Below are positions 8,498 through 17,434 of a stretch of DNA of 64,000 bases, piece by piece. The position numbers and the translations under genes were made by a program. The notes beneath the pieces are model-generated. The model saw only the letters and a list, made by a program, of their open reading frames with translations. It made no database searches and was not told the origin of the DNA. Positions within the stretch are counted from its first letter, which is position 1, and every line of letters begins with the position of its first letter. The DNA comes from Kibdelosporangium sp. MJ126-NF4 (GTDB lineage: Bacteria > Actinomycetota > Actinomycetes > Mycobacteriales > Pseudonocardiaceae). The DNA lies in assembly GCF_000826545.1 (NCBI RefSeq), contig NZ_CDME01000007.1, positions 248,001 through 312,000 of the forward strand, written 5' to 3'.

Positions 8498-9967
8498 TCA
8501 GCCAGCGCGTGCTTCGGCTGTGACCGGGGCAGGTGCCGAGCCGGGCATCCTCCGTAGCAGCAACGAGACGAGCAGGCCGACCATCATTCCGGCCGCTGTC
8601 AGGATCACCACGAGGAACTGCCCGTCGGCTCGTGCGGTGGCGTCGGCGACTTGGCCTGTGCCGCTGGCTGTCGTCGCCGCGGTCGCGATGGCGGTGAACA
8701 GTGCGAGACCGATGGCGTTGCCGATGTTCAAGCTGGTGGAGGCGATGCCGTTCGCCACGCCCTGCTCGTGGGCCGCCGTGCCCGTTGCGACGGTGATCCA
8801 CATCGCCGTCCACACGATTCCCTGTCCCACACCGGAGATCACGAGTCCGGCGACGAGTTCCGGGTATCCCGCGTCGGCGTCGAATCCCAGGGCGAGCGCG
8901 GCCGTCCCCACCACTGCGATCACATGTCCGATCAGCAGCGTCTGGCGAGTGCCGAGCCGGGTGGTGAACCGCTCCCCGAGTTGGGTTCCTGTTGCGATGG
9001 CCAGTGAGGGGATGAGGAACGCGAGGCCGGTCTGCAACGCGGTGTAGCCGTGCACGCCCTGCATCAGGACTGTCAGGAAGTACGGCAGCACACCGAATGT
9101 GCCCATGTAGATGAAGATGACGGTGATGCCGACGCCGAGACTTCGGTTGCGGAACAGCCGGAACGGCATCAGCGGGTCGTCGTTGCGCAGCTCGATCACG
9201 ACGAAGATCGCCAGCATGATCAGGGCGACCGCGAACGCGCCGAGCACCACCGGGTCGCCCCAGCCGATCTCCGGTCCTTGGACGAGACCGAAGACGAGCA
9301 GGGTGACGCCCGCCGTCGCGGTGAGTGCGCCGCCGAGGTCGAACTTGCGCCTGCCTGTCCTGGCCGCGTCCGCCGGGATGACGAACAGCGCGGCGAGCGC
9401 GACAAGGCCCGCCAGCGGAACGTTGACGAAGAACACCGAACGCCAGGTCAGGTTCTCGGTGAGCACGCCGCCCAGCAGTGCGCCGATGGTCAGGCCGCTG
9501 GCTCCGGCACCGCCCCAGACTGCCAGTGCGCGGTTGCGCTTGGGGCCCTCCTCGAAGAGCGTGTTGATCAGCGCGAGCGTCGACGGCAACAACAACGCTC
9601 CACCGATGCCCTGAACGGCGCGGGCGATGATGATCACGACGGAGTTGCCTGCCAGTCCACCGGCCAGCGAGGACACGGCGTAGAGGGCCAGGGCGAGCAC
9701 GAAGATCCGGCGACGGCCGAGCAGGTCGGCCGCGCGCCCGCCCAACAGCAGGAAACCACCGGCGAAGACGACATAAGCACTGACCACCAGCTGTTGCGTC
9801 TGCCCGGGGAAACCCAGATCCGCGCCTATGTCGGGTAACGCGACGTAGACGATGTTGAGGTCGAGTCCATAGATCAGCTGTGCCAGCGCCAGCAGTGTCA
9901 GGACCCACCCCAGCCGCGGCTGTGTGCCGCTTGGCGTGGCTCCTGGCGGCGCGATGGACGTGGACAT
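8498..9967 (-). CDS. MFS transporter, DHA2 (14-TM) drug exporter family
   Basis: ATG 9967 with GGGAGGGG about nine bases upstream; 489 residues. About 14 hydrophobic segments. The first has LGWVLTLLALAQLIYGLDLNIVYVALPDIG, where the D in helix 1 is typical of DHA2 proton antiporters. GGRAADLLGRRR is the MFS motif A loop and ARAVQGIGGALLLPSTLALI is motif C-like. It probably exports a toxic or signalling compound by proton exchange. An ArsR-like regulator is divergently encoded 117 bases away and likely controls it. Confidence 0.92.
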   Translation of the reverse strand: MSTSIAPPGATPSGTQPRLGWVLTLLALAQLIYGLDLNIVYVALPDIGADLGFPGQTQQLVVSAYVVFAGGFLLLGGRAADLLGRRRIFVLALALYAVSSLAGGLAGNSVVIIIARAVQGIGGALLLPSTLALINTLFEEGPKRNRALAVWGGAGASGLTIGALLGGVLTENLTWRSVFFVNVPLAGLVALAALFVIPADAARTGRRKFDLGGALTATAGVTLLVFGLVQGPEIGWGDPVVLGAFAVALIMLAIFVVIELRNDDPLMPFRLFRNRSLGVGITVIFIYMGTFGVLPYFLTVLMQGVHGYTALQTGLAFLIPSLAIATGTQLGERFTTRLGTRQTLLIGHVIAVVGTAALALGFDADAGYPELVAGLVISGVGQGIVWTAMWITVATGTAAHEQGVANGIASTSLNIGNAIGLALFTAIATAATTASGTGQVADATARADGQFLVVILTAAGMMVGLLVSLLLRRMPGSAPAPVTAEARAG

Positions 9968-9988
9968 GAACAGTGCCCCTCCCAGTGG

Positions 9989-10012
9989 TACGTTAGTACG
10001 TATAATTACGTA
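9989..10012. promoter_or_regulatory. Repeated TACGT operator-like cluster
   Basis: TACGT occurs at 9989, 9997 and 10007. The last two form a dyad, TACGTA-TAAT-TACGTA (9997-10012). The cluster lies 22 bp upstream of the MFS start and overlaps the AT-rich promoter zone shared with the ArsR-like gene, so it is a likely binding site for that regulator. Confidence 0.6.
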
Positions 10013-10084
10013 CAGTCGTAGCATCTGGCAAGCCGTGGCGAACGAAACCGTCCCAATGTCGAACTGTCGAGCTACAGTGGGACT

Positions 10085-10441
10085 GTGAAGTTCCTGCACC
10101 CCGACCGCGACCAGATCAGAATCGAGAATGTCCTGTTGGCACTGGGGAATCCGTTGCGACTCGGCGTCGTGCGGGTGCTTGACGGCGGCGGTGAGCACAA
10201 CTGCGGCAGCGTGCTGTCCGTCCTCGACGTGACGTCGAAGTCGACGATGACGCATCACTGGCGTGTGTTGCGGGAGAGCGGCGTGATCTGGCAACGGCCG
10301 TCGGGCAGGGAAAATCTGGTCACCCTGCGACGCGACGACCTGGACGCGCGCTACCCCGGGCTGATCGACGCCATTCTCACCGGATCCATGAACGACGGTG
10401 AGGCCTGGCCGATCGTCGCCAAGGCGAAAGCCGGGAGCTGA
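10085..10441 (+). CDS. ArsR-like winged-helix transcriptional regulator
   Basis: GTG start; 118 residues, a single winged-helix domain. The segment VLLALGNPLRLGVVRVLDGG and the recognition helix KSTMTHHWRVLRESGVI fit ArsR-type or helix-turn-helix (HTH_20) regulators of MFS pumps. It lacks an obvious metal-binding CxC pair; only one Cys (HNCGSV) was seen, so a small-molecule effector is more likely than a metal. Divergent from the DHA2 exporter with a TACGT repeat cluster between them. Confidence 0.85.
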   Translation: MKFLHPDRDQIRIENVLLALGNPLRLGVVRVLDGGGEHNCGSVLSVLDVTSKSTMTHHWRVLRESGVIWQRPSGRENLVTLRRDDLDARYPGLIDAILTGSMNDGEAWPIVAKAKAGS

Positions 10442-10608
10442 CTCGGCGGCCGTGGTTGGTCGACATCGCCACCACTGATTGCTCGTGTGGGCCGTTGCGA
10501 TCGCTGTCGCCATGCTGGCTGTTGAGCCGATCGTCCACTGGCGGCGGTGGTGTCGGGTCCCGGGGTGACCCTCCACTGAGCCACAGTGAACGTCACCAAC
10601 ACATGCCA

Positions 10609-10640
10609 CCGCCGGCGTGCCCCGAGGGACACGCCGGCGG
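10609..10640. terminator. Hairpin terminator between convergent genes
   Basis: An 11-bp GC-rich stem, CCGCCGGCGTG (10609-10619) with CACGCCGGCGG (10630-10640), with a 10-nt loop. It sits just downstream of the minus-strand gene ending at 10655 and beyond the end of the ArsR-like gene. Confidence 0.6.
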
Positions 10641-10654
10641 CGGAGGTGGTGTTG

Positions 10655-11086
10655 TCAGGCGTCGTCGCCGAGGTCGGCGAGGGCCTGCTTGACCTTGGCC
10701 ATCTCTTCCTCGAGCTCACGGAGCCGCGACTCGTGCTGCTCGCGGGCGGCGTTGATCACCTCGTCGATCTTTTCGGCGATCTCCGGGTGCAGCTCCTGCG
10801 CGGCCTTGGAGACCGCGGCGGCCGGAATGGTGAGGCCCTGCACGACACGGCTCGTGCCGTGCATCAGGTCTGCCTGCCAGGCGCCGTCGAGCGTGCCCGT
10901 CACCGTCAGTGTCAGCTCGACAGTCCGGGTCTTCTTCGCGGTGCTCTTGGTGCGAGCGGCGCGCTTGGGCTTCTCCTCTGCCACTGGAGTCTCCTCCGCA
11001 GTCGCTTCGGTGCCCTCTTCGGTGGTCGAGGCAGGCACCTCCTCGTCACCGGGAGCGCTAGCCGCCTCGGCGGTTGGAGCGGTCAT
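10655..11086 (-). CDS. Small protein with charged N-terminal tail and C-terminal coiled coil, function unknown
   Basis: ATG 11086 has AAAGGA seven bases upstream; 143 residues. Residues 1-50 are an acidic then basic low-complexity tail (EEGTEATAEETPVAEEKPKRAARTKS). Residues 55-100 hold a compact beta-rich piece (RTVELTLTVTGTLDGAWQAD). Residues 105-140 form a coiled coil (REQHESRLRELEEEMAKVKQALADL). No signal peptide. I do not recognise a function. A LexA-box-like palindrome lies 40 bp upstream, in the region shared with cobQ. Confidence 0.75.
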   Translation of the reverse strand: MTAPTAEAASAPGDEEVPASTTEEGTEATAEETPVAEEKPKRAARTKSTAKKTRTVELTLTVTGTLDGAWQADLMHGTSRVVQGLTIPAAAVSKAAQELHPEIAEKIDEVINAAREQHESRLRELEEEMAKVKQALADLGDDA

Positions 11087-11126
11087 CCTGGTCCTTTCGT
11101 GGTCACGTGGAGGGGGTATCACATCC

Positions 11127-11142
11127 TAGAACACGTGTTCGA
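11127..11142. promoter_or_regulatory. Candidate LexA (SOS) box
   Basis: TAGAAC-ACGT-GTTCGA matches the actinobacterial LexA consensus TCGAAC-N4-GTTCGA in all but one base, and contains the perfect 12-bp palindrome GAACACGTGTTC. It lies 40 bp upstream of the coiled-coil gene (minus) and about 50 bp upstream of the cobQ start (plus). Confidence 0.45.
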
Positions 11143-11192
11143 CCGTGCGTGCTCCAGGGGCGTCAAGACACTATCCCGATAGGGTTCGCCGG

Positions 11193-12716
11193 GTGAGCGG
11201 AGGCCTGTTGGTGGCCGGTACGTCGTCCGACGCCGGCAAGAGTGTGCTGGTCGCGGGCCTGTGCCGGTGGCTGGCGCGCCAGGGTGTGCGTGTCGCGCCG
11301 TTCAAGGCACAGAACATGTCCAACAACTCCGTCGTCACGCCGGAGGGTGGCGAGATCGGCCGGGCGCAGGCGCTGCAGGCCGCCGCTGCCGGGCTTGCCC
11401 CGAGTGTCCGGTTCAATCCTGTCCTGCTCAAGCCGGGCGGCGACCGCACCTCGCAGGTCGTCCTGCTCGGCAAGGCGATCGGGCAGACGTCCGCGTTGTC
11501 CTATCGGGACCGCAAACCCGAGCTGTTCCAGACCGTCCTCTCCACTTTGGAGGGCCTGCGGGCCGAGTACGACGTCGTGGTCTGCGAGGGCGCGGGCTCG
11601 CCGACGGAGATCAACCTGCGCCGCGACGACATCGCGAACATGGGGCTGGCCAGAGCCGCCGACCTGCCCGTCATCGTTGTCGGCGACATCGACCGCGGCG
11701 GTGTCTTCGCCCACCTCTACGGCACCGTGGCGCTGCTGTCGGCGGCAGACCAAGCGCTTGTTTCAGGCTTTGTGATCAACAAGTTCCGCGGCGATCCCGA
11801 GCTGCTGCGGCCGGGTCTCGACCAGCTGTACGGCCTCACCGGGCGCCGTGTGCTCGGGGTCCTTCCGTGGAATGTGGACCTGTGGCTGGACGCGGAGGAT
11901 TCGCTGTCCTACACGGCCGACGGCGTCGTGGGCAGGCCGCAGCCGCCGGTGGGGGAGCAGTGGCTGCGGGTGGCCGTCGTGCGGTTGCCCCGGATCTCCA
12001 ACGGCACCGACGTGGAGGCGCTGGCCTGTGAACCGGGTGTGTCGGTCCGGTTCGTGACCGAGCCGTCCCGTCTGGCGGACGCCGACCTGGTCGTCCTGCC
12101 CGGCTCGAAGGCGACCGTGCACGACCTGGACTGGTTGCGGCGCAACGGGCTCGCCGACGCGATCGGCGAGCACGCGCGGCGGGGCATGCCGGTGCTCGGG
12201 ATCTGCGGGGGCTTCCAGATGCTGGGCACCAAGATCACCGATTCGTATGAATCCATGGCCGGGCCGGTGTCCGGACTCGGCCTGCTCGACGTGGAGATCG
12301 AGTTCCAGCGCGACAAGATCCTGCGTCGCCCGGACGGGTTCGCCTTCGGCCATCCCGCTTCGGGGTACGAGATCCACCACGGCACCGTGGTCGACCAGCC
12401 CGACGAGGGCCTCGTCAGGCTGCCGGACGGGACGCCGGAAGGTGTGCTGAGTGGCGCGGCCGCGGGCACGCACTGGCACGGCCTGCTGGAAAACGACGAA
12501 CCCCGCCGGGCGCTGCTGGACTGGGCCGCGGGCCACGCGGGACGGACAGGTTTCCGGCCAGCGGCGGGCACCTCCTTCGCCGCCGCCCGTGAGGCGCAGC
12601 TCGACCTGCTCGGCGATCTGGTCGCCGAGCACATGGACACCGAGGTCCTTCGCCGCCTGCTGGCGGACGGCGCGCCTGTCGGCCTTCCCGTACTCCCACC
12701 GGGCGCTCCCATCTGA
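11193..12716 (+). CDS. cobQ: Cobyric acid synthase (glutamine-hydrolysing)
   Basis: GTG 11193 places the family start ([16 protein letters not shown], the ATP-binding loop of the BioD/CobQ N-domain) at the N-terminus; 507 residues. The C-terminal class I glutamine amidotransferase has the nucleophile Cys338 in ICGGFQMLG and the histidine region [11 protein letters not shown] (about 427-430). It amidates the b, d, e and g side chains of adenosylcobyrinic acid a,c-diamide, a late cytoplasmic step in B12 synthesis. It stands alone about 7 kb before the other cobalamin genes and has no riboswitch of its own that I can see. Confidence 0.96.
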   Translation: MSGGLLVAGTSSDAGKSVLVAGLCRWLARQGVRVAPFKAQNMSNNSVVTPEGGEIGRAQALQAAAAGLAPSVRFNPVLLKPGGDRTSQVVLLGKAIGQTSALSYRDRKPELFQTVLSTLEGLRAEYDVVVCEGAGSPTEINLRRDDIANMGLARAADLPVIVVGDIDRGGVFAHLYGTVALLSAADQALVSGFVINKFRGDPELLRPGLDQLYGLTGRRVLGVLPWNVDLWLDAEDSLSYTADGVVGRPQPPVGEQWLRVAVVRLPRISNGTDVEALACEPGVSVRFVTEPSRLADADLVVLPGSKATVHDLDWLRRNGLADAIGEHARRGMPVLGICGGFQMLGTKITDSYESMAGPVSGLGLLDVEIEFQRDKILRRPDGFAFGHPASGYEIHHGTVVDQPDEGLVRLPDGTPEGVLSGAAAGTHWHGLLENDEPRRALLDWAAGHAGRTGFRPAAGTSFAAAREAQLDLLGDLVAEHMDTEVLRRLLADGAPVGLPVLPPGAPI

Positions 12717-12735
12717 GCTGCTTCCTGCAACCAAT

Positions 12736-12770
12736 GTGGCCTTTGGTGCATGAGGCGCACCAAAGGCCAC
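12736..12770 (+). terminator. Strong hairpin terminator after cobQ
   Basis: A 14-bp perfect stem, GTGGCCTTTGGTGC (12736-12749) with GCACCAAAGGCCAC (12757-12770), and a 7-nt loop, 20 bp after the cobQ stop. The core GGCC-T-run arms resemble the hairpin at 1746-1786. Confidence 0.7.
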
Positions 12771-12858
12771 CTTCGTTGCGCGAGACCTGACGCGCCCCGC
12801 GGCGGGGTTGAGCCGAGCGGTGGTGTCCTCAGTGCCCTGTTGGGTGCGAAAATGGCGT

Positions 12859-12872
12859 TGACAACGTTGTCA
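12859..12872 (+). promoter_or_regulatory. LacI-type operator palindrome before the GH92 gene
   Basis: TGACAACGTTGTCA is a perfect 14-bp palindrome with a central CG, the hallmark of LacI/GalR-family operators. It ends 22 bp before the ATG of the alpha-mannosidase gene. No LacI-family gene is in the window, so the repressor would act in trans. Confidence 0.65.
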
Positions 12873-12894
12873 CCTCCATCCTGCAGGAGACGCC

Positions 12895-15594
12895 ATGCGT
12901 GTATTCGCCGCGGCCTTGGGCTTCGCGGCGGCGCTCACGTTCGCCGCCGTGCCAGCCGCCGCCGCACCCGCCAGAGTGGCAGTGAGTGACCCAGCCCAGT
13001 ACGTCAACCCGTTCGTCGGCACCAAACCCGGTGGCCCGGACTTCGGACACGGCGGGGGCGCAGGCAACACCTTCCCCGGCGCGGACGCGCCGTTCGGGAT
13101 GATGCAGTGGAGCCCGGACACCGTGCTGCACCAGCACGGTGGCTACCACTACGACGACAACCGGATCAAAGGCTTCAGCCTGACGCACATCTCCGGCCCC
13201 GGCTGCAGCGACTTCGGCAACATCCCGTTCATGCCCGCGCTCGGCACGAGCCCGGTCGGCAACTACACGTTCTCGCACGCCAACGAGTCCGCTTCACCGG
13301 GCTACTACTCGGTGAAGTTCGACAACGGACTGCGCACCGAACTGACCACGACCACCCGCACGGGCATGGCCCGGTTCACCTACCCGGCCGGACAGCGGGC
13401 GTCGCTGTCGGTGGACGCGGCGAAGGCGTTCAACTCGGCCAGCGGCTCGATCACCATGGGCACCAACACGTTGTCCGGCTACACCGACGGCGGCGGGTTC
13501 TGCGGCACGGGCAACCGGTACCGGATCCACTTCCACGTCGTGTTCGACACTCCCTTCGCGACATCCGGTGTCGCGGGTGCGGACGGCAAGGTCGACGAGA
13601 GCCGCAAGTCGATCGAGGGCACCGGCACCGGCAGCGTTCCGGCGCAGCCGAAGAACGGCCCGGAGACCCGCAAGGGCCCGGCCGTCACGAGCGACGTCGC
13701 GCCACTGGCGGCCTCGGCGTTCGTGTCCTTCAACGCCACCACGGTCAACGCGCGGGTCGGCATCTCGTTCGTCAGCCTCGACGGCGCCAAGGCCAACCTC
13801 GGCGCCGAACAGGGCACCAGGAGCTTCGACGAGATCAGGACAGGCACCCGCGACGCGTGGAACGCGCTGCTCGGCCGGATCAACGTCGGCGGCGGAACCG
13901 ACGCGCAACTGCGGACGTTCTACACCGCGCTCTACCACTCGTTGTTGCACCCCAACGTGTTCAGCGACGTGGACGGCAAGTACACCGGCTTCGACAAGCA
14001 GGTGCACACCGCGCCAAGCGGACGTGCGCAGTACGCCAACTTCTCCGGCTGGGACGTCTACCGCTCCCAGGTGGCACTGATCGCGCTGATAGCCCCGGCG
14101 GAAGCGGCCGACATCGCGCAGTCCGCGGTCGACCAGGCCAAATACGGCGGGTACTTCGACCGCTGGACGGTCGCCAACGGCGGTACCGGTGTGATGAACG
14201 GTGATCCGGTGTCGGCCATCGTCGCCACCATGCACGCGTTCGGCGCGACGAGCTTCGACACGGCCGACGGACTGCGCCGGATCGTCGCGGGTGTCAACGA
14301 TGTCCGGCAGCGGCCAGGCTGGCTGCAGTACAACCAGTACGGCTACGTCCCGACCGGCCTGCCGGACGTGTGGGGCTCGGCGTCGACGACGTTGGAGTAC
14401 ACCAGCGCCGACTTCGCCATCTCCCAGTTCGCCGCGCGGCTCGGCGACACCGCGACGGCCGAGAACTTCCTGCGGCGCGCCCAGAACTGGCGCAACCTGT
14501 TCGAGTCGGGCAACAAGTACCTCCAGCCGCGCAACACCGACACGTCGTTCCCGGGATTCAGTCCCACGCAGCAGAACGAGTTCGTTGAGGGCAACGGCGG
14601 CCAGTACGCGTGGATGGTGCCCTACAACCACCGTGGCCTGTTCGACGCGATGGGCGGCAACGCAGCCGTGGTGTCCAGGTTGGACTCGTTCTTCACCGAG
14701 CTGAACGCGGGGCCGACCAAGAACATGGCCTATCTCGGCAACGAGCCGACGCTCAACACTCCGTGGGCGTACGCCTACGCGGGCGTGCCGCACAAGACCC
14801 AGGACGTCGTCCGGCGTGCGCTGACAACGTTGTTCAAGCCGCTTCCGGAGGGCATCGTCGGCAACGACGACCTGGGACAGATGTCCTCGTGGGCGGTGTG
14901 GGCCGCGCTGGGGATGTACCCGCAGGCACCGGGCCGCTCAGAGCTCGTGCTGGCCAGCCCGCAGTTCCCGAGCGTCACGATCACCAGGGGCAACGGCAAG
15001 ACGATCACGATCAACGCCCCCGGCGCCTCGGACAGCGCGAAGTACGTGCAGAGCCTCAAGGTCAACGGCCAGGCGTCGTCGAGGGCGTGGCTCACGGAGT
15101 CCTTTGTGGCCAACGGCGGGACGCTGGACTACACACTGGGCACGAGCCCGAACACCGCGTGGGGCAGCGCGCCCGCTGACGCTCCGCCGTCGTTCGACGT
15201 CGGCCCGGTCACGCCGAAGACGGGTTCGGTCACCGGTCTCGCGAGCAAGTGCATGGACGCCAACCCGCCGCAGTCCAACGGTTCCGTGGTCCGGTTGTGG
15301 GACTGCAACAGTTCAGTCGCGCAGCAGTGGACCACGGCGTCCGACGGCACCCTGCGCGCTGCGGGGCGCTGCCTGGACGTGTCCGGCAGCAAACGGGACA
15401 ACGGCACCAAGGTCCAGTTGTACGACTGCAACGGAACCGGTGCGCAGCAGTGGTGGCCGCGGCCCAACGGCTCCTTGGTCAACTCACCGTCCGGCCGGTG
15501 CCTCGACGTGCCCAACAGCAACTCCGCCAACGGGATCCAGCTGCAGATCTACGACTGCAACGGGACCGCCGCGCAGAACTGGCGCCTCCCCTAA
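12895..15594 (+). CDS. Secreted GH92 alpha-mannosidase with C-terminal ricin-type lectin (CBM13) domain
   Basis: ATG with GCAGGAG upstream; 899 residues. A signal peptide covers about residues 1-23 (ends PAAAAPA). The GH92 two-domain body follows: YVNPFVGT, GNTFPGADAPFGMMQWSPDT, GYSLTHISGPGC-like FSLTHISGPGCSDFG, and the acidic NDDLGQMSSWAVWAALGMYPQAPG near residue 665. GH92 enzymes are calcium-dependent exo-alpha-mannosidases acting on N-glycan or yeast mannan. From about residue 776 a ricin B trefoil (three QxW-type repeats, each ending YDCNG or WDCN) likely binds the polymer. The gene stands alone between terminators under a LacI-type operator. Confidence 0.94.
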   Translation: MRVFAAALGFAAALTFAAVPAAAAPARVAVSDPAQYVNPFVGTKPGGPDFGHGGGAGNTFPGADAPFGMMQWSPDTVLHQHGGYHYDDNRIKGFSLTHISGPGCSDFGNIPFMPALGTSPVGNYTFSHANESASPGYYSVKFDNGLRTELTTTTRTGMARFTYPAGQRASLSVDAAKAFNSASGSITMGTNTLSGYTDGGGFCGTGNRYRIHFHVVFDTPFATSGVAGADGKVDESRKSIEGTGTGSVPAQPKNGPETRKGPAVTSDVAPLAASAFVSFNATTVNARVGISFVSLDGAKANLGAEQGTRSFDEIRTGTRDAWNALLGRINVGGGTDAQLRTFYTALYHSLLHPNVFSDVDGKYTGFDKQVHTAPSGRAQYANFSGWDVYRSQVALIALIAPAEAADIAQSAVDQAKYGGYFDRWTVANGGTGVMNGDPVSAIVATMHAFGATSFDTADGLRRIVAGVNDVRQRPGWLQYNQYGYVPTGLPDVWGSASTTLEYTSADFAISQFAARLGDTATAENFLRRAQNWRNLFESGNKYLQPRNTDTSFPGFSPTQQNEFVEGNGGQYAWMVPYNHRGLFDAMGGNAAVVSRLDSFFTELNAGPTKNMAYLGNEPTLNTPWAYAYAGVPHKTQDVVRRALTTLFKPLPEGIVGNDDLGQMSSWAVWAALGMYPQAPGRSELVLASPQFPSVTITRGNGKTITINAPGASDSAKYVQSLKVNGQASSRAWLTESFVANGGTLDYTLGTSPNTAWGSAPADAPPSFDVGPVTPKTGSVTGLASKCMDANPPQSNGSVVRLWDCNSSVAQQWTTASDGTLRAAGRCLDVSGSKRDNGTKVQLYDCNGTGAQQWWPRPNGSLVNSPSGRCLDVPNSNSANGIQLQIYDCNGTAAQNWRLP

Positions 15595-15599
15595 ACAAC

Positions 15600-15647
15600 C
15601 CTCGTGAGTGTTTAGGCCGGTTCTAACCGGACTAAACACTCACGAGG
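15600..15647. terminator. Long bidirectional hairpin terminator
   Basis: CCTCGTGAGTGTTTAG (15600-15615) pairs with CTAAACACTCACGAGG (15632-15647), and an inner CCGGTT/AACCGG extends the stem after one mismatch. The right arm overlaps the last codons of the convergent LLM gene ending at 15640. Confidence 0.75.
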
Positions 15648-16500
15648 TTTTCAGGAGGGGGATGATCTGGCCGAACGCCTCCAGGCTTGAATCGAGCACG
15701 GTGACGTAGGTGATCCCGAACCGGTCGCGCAACGCATGCACCTGCGCGACGATCTCCTCGGGCGTTCCGGTCAGCAGCGCCGGGACGTCCAGCAGGAAAT
15801 CCGTGCTGACATCGAGGGTGTACCGGCCGCGGATCCGGTCGACGCCGCTGCGCCGGTCATCGGTCACGACCACGTTCTGGATCAGCAGGCTGGACTCGTA
15901 GTCGCGGCCCGCCGCGGCTTCCCGCACGAACGCGACACGGTCGTCGAGTTCGTCGGCGCCGATGAACGTGAGCGGGGGAGTGAGCTCCTGGACCACTTTC
16001 ATCCCGGCGAACGCTACGGTGTCGGCATGCTCGGCGGCCAGTCGCAGCACACGGTTTCCGTTGCCGCCGATGAGGATCGGCACGGACTGGCCGAGTTTCT
16101 CCCCGGCGGCGCGGATCGTGTGGATCGTGTCGGTCAGACGGGCGAGGCGCTCGCTCATGCTGGGCCAGCCCAGCCCGGCTTCCTCGAACTCCCACCTCAC
16201 ATAACCGGCGCCGAGCCCCAACTCCAGCCTGCCCTGCGAGTACGTGTTCAGAGTGTGCACGTCCCTGGCGAGCACGACCGGGTTCCAGAACCCGGTGTTG
16301 AGCACGAGTGTTCCCAGCCGCGGGCGGGAGGTGTGCTCGGCGGTGAGCGAGAGCGACGGGAAGGGCGCAGGCCTGCCCAGGTGGTCGGCCACGAGGATCA
16401 CGTCGTAGCCGAGTTCCTCGGCTCGTCTGCTCTTCGCGATCCACTCGGAGCGGTCACCGACAGCGAGAATGACGACGCCGAACCGAAACGCGCGAGTCAT
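15640..16500 (-). CDS. LLM class F420-dependent oxidoreductase (TIGR03621-like), copy 1
   Basis: ATG 16500; 286 residues beginning MTRAFRFGV, as in the MSMEG_2516-type F420-dependent LLM group (family recalled, not searched). Key segments: AEELGYDVILVADHLG, RPRLGTLVLNTGFWNPVVLARD and LELGLGAGYVRWEFEEAG. It is about three-quarters identical by eye to the next gene upstream (16524-17378), separated by 23 bp, so the pair is a tandem duplication. The substrate is unknown. Confidence 0.88.
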   Translation of the reverse strand: MTRAFRFGVVILAVGDRSEWIAKSRRAEELGYDVILVADHLGRPAPFPSLSLTAEHTSRPRLGTLVLNTGFWNPVVLARDVHTLNTYSQGRLELGLGAGYVRWEFEEAGLGWPSMSERLARLTDTIHTIRAAGEKLGQSVPILIGGNGNRVLRLAAEHADTVAFAGMKVVQELTPPLTFIGADELDDRVAFVREAAAGRDYESSLLIQNVVVTDDRRSGVDRIRGRYTLDVSTDFLLDVPALLTGTPEEIVAQVHALRDRFGITYVTVLDSSLEAFGQIIPLLKTS

Positions 16501-16523
16501 GGTGAGAACCTAGCAGCGGGAGA

Positions 16524-17378
16524 TCAGCGCAACAGCTGGATGACGGGCCCGAACGCCTCGATGGCCGGTTCGAGCACGGTCACGTAGGTGATCCCGAACC
16601 GCTCGCGCAACGTCCGCACCTGCTCGGCGATCTCCTCGTGCGTGCCCACCAGCCATCCCGGAACCTCCATCAGGAAGTCCGTGCTGACATCCAGCCCGAA
16701 ATCCTGCCGGAGCGCGTCAATCGTGCCGCGCCGGTCGTCGGTCACGACCACGTTCGAGATCAGCAGGTTCGACTCGTAGTCACGGCCAGCGGCGGCCTCC
16801 CGCACGAACGTCACTCGCTCGTCCAGTTCGTCCGCGGTGATGAACGTGAGTGGCGAGTTGCCGCTGGGAACCGCCTTCAGCCCGGCGAAGGCCACGGTGT
16901 CAGCGTGCTCGGCGGCCAGTCGCAGCACCCGGTCGCCGTGGCCACCGACCACGATGGGCAGTGACTGGCCGAGTTTCTCGCTCTCGGCACGGATTTTGTG
17001 GACCGTGTCGATCAGGTGCGTCACGCGTTCGCCCGCGCTGGGCCAGTCGAGACCGGCTTCTTCGAACTCCTCGCGGACATAACCCGCGCCCAGGCCGAGC
17101 TCCAGCCTGCCCTGCGAGTACGTGTTCAGCGTCAACGCGTCCCTGGCGAGCAGGACCGGGTTCCAGAATCCCGCGTTGAGCACGAACGTCCCCAGGCGCG
17201 GCCGGGTGGTGTGTTCCGCGATCAGTGACAGTGTGGGGAACGGCGCGGGCATGCCCAGGTGGTCCGGGACGAGGATCACGTCATAGCCGAGCTGCTCGGC
17301 CCGGCGGCTCTTGGCGATCCACTCGGGGCGGTCGCCGACGAAACCCATGTTGACACCAAACCTGAACGCGCGAGTCAT
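16524..17378 (-). CDS. LLM class F420-dependent oxidoreductase (TIGR03621-like), copy 2
   Basis: ATG 17378; 284 residues. Same architecture as its downstream twin: MTRAFRFGVNMGF, AEQLGYDVILVPDHLG, LELGLGAGYVREEFEEAG. It is the promoter-proximal member of a two-gene minus-strand operon. Differences cluster in the substrate-side loops (for example GLKAVPSGNS against GMKVVQELTP), suggesting substrate divergence rather than redundancy. Confidence 0.88.
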   Translation of the reverse strand: MTRAFRFGVNMGFVGDRPEWIAKSRRAEQLGYDVILVPDHLGMPAPFPTLSLIAEHTTRPRLGTFVLNAGFWNPVLLARDALTLNTYSQGRLELGLGAGYVREEFEEAGLDWPSAGERVTHLIDTVHKIRAESEKLGQSLPIVVGGHGDRVLRLAAEHADTVAFAGLKAVPSGNSPLTFITADELDERVTFVREAAAGRDYESNLLISNVVVTDDRRGTIDALRQDFGLDVSTDFLMEVPGWLVGTHEEIAEQVRTLRERFGITYVTVLEPAIEAFGPVIQLLR

Positions 17379-17434
17379 AGTGGGGAAACTACCAACCGGG
17401 GGGACGTCCCAACTGGACGGGTAGGGCTTGCCCC

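Noticed and set aside
13294..14793. 499-codon minus-strand frame opposite the GH92 gene
   Set aside because: Antisense to well-conserved GH92 sequence; no ribosome site or recognisable domain.
3402..17378. A secondary-metabolite cluster based on the four LLM oxidoreductases
   Set aside because: They lie in separate units with no synthase, NRPS or terpene genes near them.
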